From Blastobasis lacticolella (lineage: Eukaryota; Arthropoda; Insecta; Lepidoptera; Blastobasidae), in assembly GCA_905147135.1 (NCBI GenBank), contig LR990042.1, forward strand, positions 8,609,545-8,673,544: a stretch of 64,000 nt of DNA, given 5' to 3'. Below are positions 56,425 through 64,000 of the stretch, in pieces (position 1 is the stretch's first letter; every line of letters starts with the position of its first letter). The position numbers and the translations under genes are program-made. The notes beneath the pieces are model-generated. The model made no database searches. It had not been told where the DNA came from and saw nothing but the letters and a program-made list of their open reading frames with translations.

Positions 56425-56530
56425 CATCTATTTATCTATGTATGTATCTTTGTACGCTTAGATCTTTTAAACTACGCGATGGCGTTTTCAAGAATAGATA
56501 GAGTGATTCATGAGGAATGTTTATAACTAA
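56425..56530 (+). repeat. dispersed repeat end
   Basis: TCTTTGTACGCTTAGATCTT, TTAAACTACGCGATGGCGTT and ATAGATAGAGTGATTCATGA resemble a very common lepidopteran non-coding repeat end (the ACTACGCAACGG type). Only about 100 bp is present. Confidence 0.45.
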
Positions 56531-56849
56531 GAAAAAAAGGGTAGGTTGGGGTAAAGTTGGTGTACGCGTAGTTCCACTAGTACGTTATATCCATTACAAA
56601 TCATAATTTTATTAAACAGGTATTTCAACAAAGCATTCTAGTTACCAAATATAATTTTATAATACCCGCGCCCAGGCAGTTATGGATGCAAGCCGCGTGA
56701 CAAGAGACATCACAATAGTTCACCATCCTCCCAAGATAAAACTATCCTATTTGGTATTCGGGGTCAATAGGTGGAAGATAGCTATCTTCATTCAAATGTC
56801 AAATACTACGACACGGAATTAATGTAATGCGTTCAATTCGCCGTGTCGC

Positions 56850-57105
56850 AATCGTCATCGCTTGGTACCCCTGTCGAATCGAGGCCGTCATTTTTATTGG
56901 TGCAATCGCAATCGTCGCTTGATGATAGCTCTGCTCAGCCAAACAAAACGTCTGGCGTGTGAAACGTTTCACATTTGCATTAAGCTCATTGTCTGCGTCG
57001 TGAACCGCAACAATGATAACGTACGCTTGGTCGTGTTACGAATAGTCTTTCACACGTCCGGAATGGTCGGTGGAAGCGTCGTATACATTCAGGCGCAGAT
57101 TTGAA
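56850..57105. promoter_or_regulatory. repeat-free block, possible conserved regulatory element
   Basis: The block has CGTGTCGCAATCGTCATCGC, GGTGCAATCGCAATCGTCGC (an internally repeated CAATCG word), GAAACGTTTCACATTTGCAT and AACAATGATAACGTACGC. It differs from the AT-rich flanks and is not a repeat here. Confidence 0.28.
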
Positions 57106-57153
57106 ACGAAATGGAAATGTGAGGGGCGTTGTTTATACTGTAATGATATTAAT

Positions 57154-57505
57154 GATCGTCGATGGCCTAGTGGTTAGCGGGTCCGACCCGTAAACGAGAG
57201 GTAACGGATTTGAATCCCGCTGCAGTCATGTCCCAATGACTCTTTTCTAAGTTATGTACATAAGTTGAATGCTAACCGATGATCTTACGGTGAAAGAAAA
57301 CATCGTGATGAAACCCTGTGCAATCTGGCGACAGAATGTGTAACCATGACCCTATATAGTCAGGTTCCTCTCTTATCAGGGTAAAATAGATCAGATCGTA
57401 GACACTCTAGTATAATTACCTGATCTGCCAAATCCTGAATAATGGTCAAGGCGGACCCCGAGCCCTCGGACGCAAAAGCACAACCGGGATATTGACGCCC
57501 AGATA
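57154..57505 (+). mobile_element. SINE B, nearly full length
   Basis: The head is GTCGATGGCCTAGTGGTTAG, CCGACCCGTAAACGAGAGG and GGATTTGAATCCCGCTGC. The body has ATGATCTTACGGTGAAAGAA, CATCGTGATGAAACC and CCTATATAGTCAGGTTCCTC. It ends CAACCGGGATATTGACGCCC. Confidence 0.87.
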
Positions 57506-57659
57506 CTAATAGTTTACTACTGGAATTGAGCATCCCCACATTATACACATTGAAGGGAATCATCGCGCGTAGCAGGCGGGTTGTTTCCTTAAAAAAGTCA
57601 ACAGAAAATTCTGTACCCCATTTTATGGTATTCAAGAGGGCCTACCTAGACTATGTTTT

Positions 57660-57692
57660 TTTTTTATCGTGGACAAATTCACACAGCGTTAC
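57660..57692 (-). mobile_element. SINE A tail fragment
   Basis: TTTATCGTGGACAAATTCAC and ACAGCG are the antisense of SINE A's 3' end only. Confidence 0.55.
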
Positions 57693-57724
57693 CATTAGTT
57701 AAGTTTAGACATTAGTTGACTTTC

Positions 57725-57825
57725 ACGACACTCCTAAGCCTTGGGGCTGGTCAGCTTGATCATGAAGATACTTACGAAACTACTCTACTCTCCCGGACAT
57801 CACGGGGTACACGGTGCGTGGAGCA
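57725..57825 (+). repeat. dispersed repeat D-like fragment
   Basis: CCTTGGGGCTGGTCAGCTTG and CTCTACTCTCCCGGACATCA, then the GGGGTACACGG end, follow the 3' end of repeat D-type elements. Confidence 0.4.
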
Positions 57826-58164
57826 CTTTGAACATTAAACTCACCACAAATACCAAGTACCAAATTAATGAATGGAAATAATGAAGTATCAATTTCCTGT
57901 ACTTACATTGGTATCCATGTTTTTGGGTGTGGTTCGTTTGCGTTGGTAATGACGCGAGCGCAATGCGCGGTGGAAGTCGCCGGGTGCGCGCGCGCACGCT
58001 ACTTCCCCCTTCCGATTCTATGCGGCCTAGATTGGCCACCTGGTGGATAACTTAAGAGTCTTAAGACAGTCTATACCTCTGCAATTTATAAAGTACATAA
58101 TATTAGTAAAATAACACTCAAAAAATTATAAATAAATTACCGCCATTAATCAGTTAGAGTTTTA

Positions 58165-58345
58165 TTTGAAACTAGCTGGTCCGATGCGACTTCGTTCGCG
58201 TAGTGACCTACGCCTTTCCTACGAGAACTCTACTTTACGCTACCACTAGACTACTCTACGCATACCTACCATACTCTACAGGCTCTACCGCTACCCTACC
58301 TTACTCTTACCCTACTCTGCTATACCCTACGGCCTACACTAGGGA
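58165..58345. repeat. degenerate CTACYCTAC-rich minisatellite with repeat end
   Basis: Begins AACTAGCTGGTCCGATGCGA and CTTCGTTCGCGTAGTGACCT, then about 130 bp of loosely repeated CTAC/CTACC words (CTCTACCGCTACCCTACCTT). It is a decayed simple repeat attached to a retroelement-like end. Confidence 0.6.
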
Positions 58346-58889
58346 AAGAAAAATCTAATTTTAATTTCCCCTATTATAAATCCCATTGATAAGTATTTTC
58401 TTGTGCGCTGTTCTTTTGTTTGTGCACTTTTGCAATGTGTGTGCGTATGTGAGAAAATGATATTGAAACTATTATGCGTTTTGTTAGTCTAGATTAGAAT
58501 ATTTATTATTATTTATTTATTTAATCCTTACAATATTTTGTACATTCTGTCTTACTTATAGTTACCCTGCCAAACTGCATAACAGTTTGTTGGCAATGGT
58601 GTCTCTCTCGAATATAAAATTGATTCTAATAATGCAAAAGAATATACCTATATAACTACTAAAATCGAAAATCCCGGTTTTTGTAAAATGAATACCAGTA
58701 TTGTGAAGGCGTATTTTCGTCCGGGATCCCTGTATTTTCGGTATCCGGGATCCCTGTTTGCGACCCCTAGCATACACCTATTCTATCTGCTAAGTGCTCA
58801 ATGTGTTTGAAAATCTCTACGGCAACAAACATGGGTGGCCTGGTGTAACTTAACATCAGGTGACCTTGCTCGTTTGCCTCACCCTACTA

Positions 58890-59125
58890 ATAATAATTTA
58901 ACCGACAGAAAATTCGGACAACCCCCACCAAGTTTACATTAACTCATATATTTTCTAAACTACGTAACGGATTTTAATGAAATAAAGTAAGGAACCAACC
59001 AAAACCGCATCCAAATCGGTCCATCTGTTCGGGAGCAACGATGCCACAGACAGAGGCCTGATATACAAAGCCACAGATACACACGTCAAACTTATAACAC
59101 CACTCTTTTTTCTTCAGGGTTTAAA
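58890..59125 (-). repeat. dispersed repeat F, good copy
   Basis: AACCGACAGAAAATTCGGAC, AACTACGTAACGGATTTTAA, AACCGCATCCAAATCGGTCC, TGTTCGGGAGCAACGATGCC and CACAGATACACACGTCAAAC. It matches 33385-33565. Confidence 0.72.
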
Positions 59126-59539
59126 AACTAAATTAGACAAAAACATTTCAAGCTCGATATATAACTTCGTGTTTGGAAGTATACAATTAGAAAATATCCA
59201 CATGCCCCAAAATACCATCTGGAAGACGTGGTCAAAATCTCGAGCCTGCCTATACCGCTCTCCGCGACAATGTACACTAAGTTGGGCTTTACCAATCCAG
59301 CACGCCTAACCAAAGAAAAACATGTTGAGTAGTAAGATGAAAAGAACAACGGTGTTCATCTGAAAGCCGCAAATGGAACGATCTCAAAGTTTACGAGGCC
59401 ACAACAACACTTGCGCTACAATACCAAACAAAATCGAATCCAACATTCCAAAACGGACGATATGTTATTTTTATTACACAAACCTTTAAACCGTACAATT
59501 ACCAAATAACCACTTCAACATACCAATATGTTATTCTAA

Positions 59540-60000
59540 TAACACGTTGGCTAGCAATAGTCTAAGGAGAACACGATCCGCAGATTCCCACACACTGCAG
59601 GACGGCTAAAAACGACTCTTGCGCAATTTTTAAACGTCCGAACGATTCGAGTGTGAATTGTTAGATTAATCGATATAATAGCGATACAATGCGATTTATC
59701 GTCAGCTATTTGGAGAGCGACTACTGTAATTTAGGGTAGGCCTTCGGTTGATTAATTAACGGTAACGTTGCGGTCTAAGTGAAAGATGGGCAGTATTTTG
59801 TTATGTCATAAGTAGGCATTTGTCCGGCGCATTCACTACAATGGAATCGGCTTGAATGAAGCGGAAGAATTTTTTGCTTTTTAGAGATTCTTGCGTCCAC
59901 GTCCATCATTTTGTAAATGCCGATGATGGGCCGTCCGCTCCGTAACAGTCGATTCCGATTACCGATTCAGTGAACGCGCAGCCTTAATATTGACATGAGG
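59540..60000. promoter_or_regulatory. repeat-free block, possible conserved regulatory DNA
   Basis: Contains GCGCAATTTTTAAACGTCCG, TTAGATTAATCGATATAATA and GCGATTTATCGTCAGCTATT, then GTCCGCTCCGTAACAGTCG. Homeodomain-like ATTA/ATCGAT words are dense. No repeat or coding support. Confidence 0.25.
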
Positions 60001-60879
60001 GCAGCAAGCAGAATTAATACGACTGTTTTCGAGTCACATTATGTTATAAAATTTGCTTAGAATTTAAGTTCTTAAAGATAGCAATTTTAGAGTGCATAAT
60101 TAATGTCTGGTGTATAATTTATGTCTTACACTCAAAATCGTCGGCTAAAACGTGATCAAATAAATATGTCGTAAAAAATTTGTTTCAAGCTTCAAGTCGT
60201 TCACGGCTTCATAAACCAAAGTTACGTGGTGCTTAAATCATAATTTTAATCGCCGTGTAGGTAGGCACAGTAAATTGGCACACTGACACCGCCGCTCTAA
60301 CAGGATGATGTTGTAATTGAGCGCCCGATCTCCGCTGTGTGAAGTGAATGCAGTAAAACTCAGCCCATAAACCAGCACAGGCATGAGTCTGCCGCAGCCT
60401 CTAATTAGATTCGTGCATACGTGACATGACGCCCGCTAGAACTTAGGTTTTCATCACCGACTTACACAATACCACGCTGCTGACGAATGGATGCGATTAT
60501 GCAGCGACTATCTGCGCTCACGCATTCTTGGAATTATGATTGCATATCTATATTTCCAAACGAATGTGTACAGATCAATGTGTGGGGTCCGCCTCAATAC
60601 GCCTAATACAGCGCTGGAAAACAGTGGTTTGATGTCGAGCGTCGACAAAGCAGACAGTGTTGAATCCATCCATATTGGGAACGAAGCTGTCAAGAATAGG
60701 ATCGAATCCGTGTAGCACCAGTCCGGAGATATCCGCTCCGACGTCGAGTCTCTGCAGGTTGAACCAAATTTCGGGAGCTTTGTGACCCTAAAAGCCCTAT
60801 CAAAAGGTTGCGTTATACAAAACTTAGGCTGCAAAACTTGACGAATTCCATGCCAAGAAAATCAAAAGGCTACGGGATA
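60001..60879. other. intergenic sequence upstream of a LINE fragment
   Basis: Open frames of 74 and 108 codons on opposite strands (60491-60834) overlap each other and carry no domain. The right end may be earlier decayed LINE sequence. Confidence 0.35.
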
Positions 60880-61225
60880 TGTGTGACGCTAACACGACTC
60901 GATAGATTCCGTAGCATCCTTGGCGTAAGCGACGTCATAGATACGATTGAAGAGCCTCGTCTGCGCAGGATTCGTCATGTACTAGGTACGTAAGCTATAG
61001 GGATACGTGGGAAATAGATGGCAAACTGTCGGTAACAAGAAAGAACCCACACGCGAAGTACCTTTACGACGTACCTTAGTGTTTAATACAATAATATTAA
61101 ACACAGATATTAGAGCAATCGGCTTACCTACCATGTAAGTATGCTAAAGATCAGCGAGATGGAGTAGGAAAAGTAGGAAAGCTGACCCTGTCACAAGCTG
61201 ACATTGACCGTTAGGATGATGGTGA
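60880..61225 (+). mobile_element. LINE 3' end (GKRPRGR family), decayed
   Basis: The + frame holds TLTRLDRFRSILGVSDVIDT and IEEPRLRRIRHVLGT, homologous to CGVTRLDRVRNEDI...LGIRDIADKIEE at 13450-12960. Later words GGGATACGTGGGAAATAGAT and AACTGTCGGTAACAAG match the 53755 copy. No long frame remains. Confidence 0.7.
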
Positions 61226-61278
61226 GGATCTATTTCATTTGTAAAAAATTGCACTAAGTAAATCTTACCTATAACTTC

Positions 61279-61310
61279 CCCCTACCCTACCTACCTACCT
61301 ACCTACCTAT
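61279..61310. repeat. CTAC microsatellite
   Basis: About six CTAC units in a row (CCTACCTACCTACCTACCTA). Confidence 0.9.
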
Positions 61311-61679
61311 AATTTCAATCTAATTTTCTGGGAGTACCTAACCACAAACCATTTATTGGCGCCGAATAGGATTCGCATCCGCGTCATCCGACTGCCAGAC
61401 GGACGCTTTAACCTGTTGGGAACCACAGTTTTACGAAGATAAATCGTCTTAAAAATAGAATGAATGCATCTATTGAAATAAAGTATAAAAGCTTTTAAAT
61501 AAGCCAGCCGCTTTATGTGACCGCAACAATTGCATTGAACTAAACGAGATTGCAGCTACACACTGGGGCACATAACTAGAGAACAATTTACCAGACCAAT
61601 GTCTAACTTAGGTTCTTAAGTCACAATTACGATATTAATATGTTCTAAAACTTTGAAATACCTAATCGTTCACAGAAGC

Positions 61680-61965
61680 GTTTATGTAATCAATTTCCTG
61701 GTAGGACAATGAAATCTCGACCGATACATCACGTCAAGCGGGCGCGTCCGCGGCCAATTCTTCATAGCTCCCATATCAGTTGGACGATTAATAATTTTCG
61801 TGCAATTATCAAAGTCGGTGCCGGAACAGAACAATGGGCGTGCGATACCGCGATGCGAGATACAATCCATCTGTGGATCAATCAGCGATCACAATGGCAT
61901 TGCAGGCGCGCTTTCTCCGGCTCTCGTCACCTATTGAGCGATGAGTCTGCCAAGAGTTGACCCCA
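61680..61965. promoter_or_regulatory. repeat-free GC-balanced block with transcription-factor-like words
   Basis: Contains GGACGATTAATAATTTTCGT, GAACAATGGGCGTGCG and CACAATGGC (SOX-like ACAATGG), TTATCAAAG (TCF-like) and TGTGGATCAATCAGCGATCA. Open frames on both strands here are not supported. It is a good candidate conserved non-coding element; function is inference. Confidence 0.3.
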
Positions 61966-62399
61966 TCAATTACAGCCGCAGAGACAGGTCTTGCGCAATA
62001 CACCGCTCAACCTTTGATACCCGTGAAACAATGGAAATTGGGTGCCGATTGTGTTGCTAATATTTTTATGGGTCCGCAATTACTTACCTAGGTTTCAAAA
62101 TCGAGACCTGATCTATTGTTTCCCACATTGGTACCTACATAACTATACATTATGTTTAGGTATCAACGGCAGAAAAAGTGGCTCGAGTGCTTATCATTAA
62201 TTCAGCATCAAGTGTTATTTATTGGAGAATTCTTTTAATCTTTTCTGGGATCGTAACAGACCGGTAACAGAAGCTAAATTTTCATCCATATTTCTACGTA
62301 TATGTATAGTAAGGAAATGAAATCCAAGTGTGACTTAACGCATAATGTTAATAACCTCTGACACAATTAGTACTTAAGTGAAAACCTAACCCTGTCAGG

Positions 62400-62535
62400 A
62401 TGGTATCTGCGCCAGCGATGGATTTAGCGTTGCTCTGTCGCCATTTCCGCATGCTTGCCGGTGCGTGGCATTTGGCTGACCTCTGCGCGCTATGGGAACT
62501 ACATACCATTTGGAGGATGACACAACGCCATAGGT
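62400..62535. promoter_or_regulatory. GC-rich repeat-free patch
   Basis: TCTGCGCCAGCGATGGATTT, GCATGCTTGCCGGTGCGTGG and GGTGCCGCGGCCTACC. Nothing further can be deduced. Confidence 0.2.
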
Positions 62536-62664
62536 GCCGCGGCCTACCACAGCATTTGTAAATGCATATTAGTTAAATTTACATAGTGTTGTATGCCATG
62601 ACGTCTTCATTGTTACACGTAGGTATTATTTGAATACGTTTATTAAATGCACAGAGTCACGTGC

Positions 62665-62885
62665 TGAAAAAGCCCCAGGTATACATAGGGAAAAGGTGCC
62701 TAAATCTGTCGGTATCAGGACAGAGGTCCTGAGGAATGCCTAAGTAAGATGGATTGACATTGCTGAATCGGGTGCGTGACCCAACGGCTGTCGCGATGAT
62801 GTGGAAGACCGGGCGAAGTCGAGAACAAAGAGTAGGTAGATAGGAAAGCGGACTCTGGCAGAAGCCGGAATCATTTATCATTTTA
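62665..62885 (+). mobile_element. LINE 3' end (GKRPRGR family), decayed
   Basis: Word order CTGTCGGTATCAGGACAGAG, AAGATGGATTGACATTGCTG, AATCGGGTGCGTGACCCAAC, GTGGAAGACCGGGCGAAGTC and GGCAGAAGCCGGAATCA parallels 53755-53990. Frameshifts interrupt the reading frame. Confidence 0.75.
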
Positions 62886-64000
62886 TTTAGATTTGTTTAG
62901 ATGTAAGTTATGTGAAAAAAATAGGTGGAGGTATTAGGTAATCTGCTTAATCAAAGGTTGGAGCTTTTCGAAAACTTTTGTCTACAAAGCCGCAATCTTA
63001 TTAGAATAGTTTATCATATTAATGTACAATAACAACAGAGATTACCATTAATACTAGTGAGGAACTAGCAATTATATTTAAATGGTCCAAAACACTTGTA
63101 GCTAAACAATTAGAGCGCATTAGGGGCAAGGTCTCGCGGAATGGACAGATTGGCTAGAGACGCGATTGTTCCGAGTTATCCACGCTTGTTCTCCCGTGTT
63201 TAATTGCTGAGGTCATGAGCGCTGATATTGCCCGTACAAAACTGCACAATACGAGAAGGCAAGTACCTCCACACGGTAATAAAGGCAGTGCCGAAAGTCC
63301 AAGTATTCGCTCGGAACTCTATAACTCTCGGATAGTAGTATCTAATGCAACGAGATCCAGTGAACCCACTCATCTTTTTATACGTAACCTAAACTGTTTT
63401 GTGTACTTACCTTATGTAATGGGGGGAAGTAAACACTCGTTTATTCGGGGGTTTAATTTCAAGCTGATTTTGGAATGTACGTGAAATTTTACCAAGGTAA
63501 GTATCTATTTGTTTGACCTATCGCTATATTTTAGTCAGTACCATTACCATAACACGACGACCGAAAGTGAAAGTGTGCATTCATTTATTCAATAATTACT
63601 GTAACGGTTCTTATTTTTATATATTGTTATTATTTACTTATCTATTATTTTATAATATTAGGCTTACGCTTTGCCGCTTTACGTTTGGAACAGCATAAAG
63701 CTCTAGAATCCCATGAACACCTGTCACTTTTGAGTACCTAGATACCACTACGTAAATGCTCGTGCTGCGTACAGGTTACGTAGTACCTATATTTATTTGC
63801 GCCTTGATTCAAGGACCAAAGAGACTAGTTGGTATCCTCGGCACATCCTTTCACGGCCTACGACACCACTATGAATGGGATTCAATACCTAGAAAGACAA
63901 AGCTAAGGTAAGCTACTCCTTAGGAATTTTATGCGTGCCTACTAAACTAACACAATGTGCGTAGGCAGGTTTATATGTTCAATGGTTCGGTAAATGTTTA
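62886..64000. other. intergenic sequence to window end
   Basis: No gene recognised. About 63115-63360 is GC-balanced and repeat-free, with an 89-codon open frame (63215-63484) that shows no domain character. Confidence 0.4.

Noticed and set aside
60508..60834. 108-codon - frame overlapping a 74-codon + frame
   Set aside because: Opposite overlapping frames with no domain; next to decayed LINE sequence.

Overview
The window is eukaryotic and looks like nuclear DNA of a moth or butterfly (Lepidoptera). It is AT-rich, has GT-AG introns, and carries two insect-type protein genes. Between them lies a dense, decayed population of interspersed repeats of kinds common in lepidopteran genomes: a SINE with a tRNA-Gly head, a second tRNA-headed SINE, RTE-like and CR1/Jockey-like LINE tails, and fold-back elements. 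No operon, rRNA gene, functional tRNA gene or CRISPR array was seen. Identifications come from reading the sequence; no alignment was run.

Left edge (1-2.1 kb): the last two coding exons of a fatty-acid elongase (ELOVL family) on the + strand, with a 3'UTR. From 7.6 to 18.2 kb on the - strand there is a complete three-exon gene for a secreted 712-residue protein. It has a signal peptide, one six-cysteine chitin-binding type-2 (peritrophin-A) domain and a very long Pro/Thr/Ala/Tyr-rich tail. This is the layout of CPAP1-type cuticular proteins. Exon phases agree across both introns. Its 7.1-kb first intron holds several short CpG-rich, repeat-free patches that may be regulatory, plus a chimeric LINE relic. 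A GC-rich leader lies directly upstream of exon 1.

Right of 18.3 kb no recognised protein gene remains. The sequence is mostly LINE 3' ends, SINE copies and other dispersed repeats separated by AT-rich sequence. Isolated 100-300 bp CpG-rich patches break it up; they may be conserved non-coding elements of a flanking gene, but this is inference.

The most unusual section is 36.3-38.5 kb. It has an unrecognised 105-codon ORF, three spliceable open exons in compatible phase, a 255-bp tandem duplication of one of those exons, and two diverged copies of a roughly 115-bp sequence on either side of the block. Other structures of note are a 1,118-bp non-coding transposon with perfect 25-bp inverted ends and TA flanks (34.5-35.6 kb), a 65-bp-arm fold-back at 18.5 kb, a 75-bp hairpin insertion with a 5-bp flanking repeat at 53.0 kb, and perfect hairpins at 31.4 and 49.1 kb.
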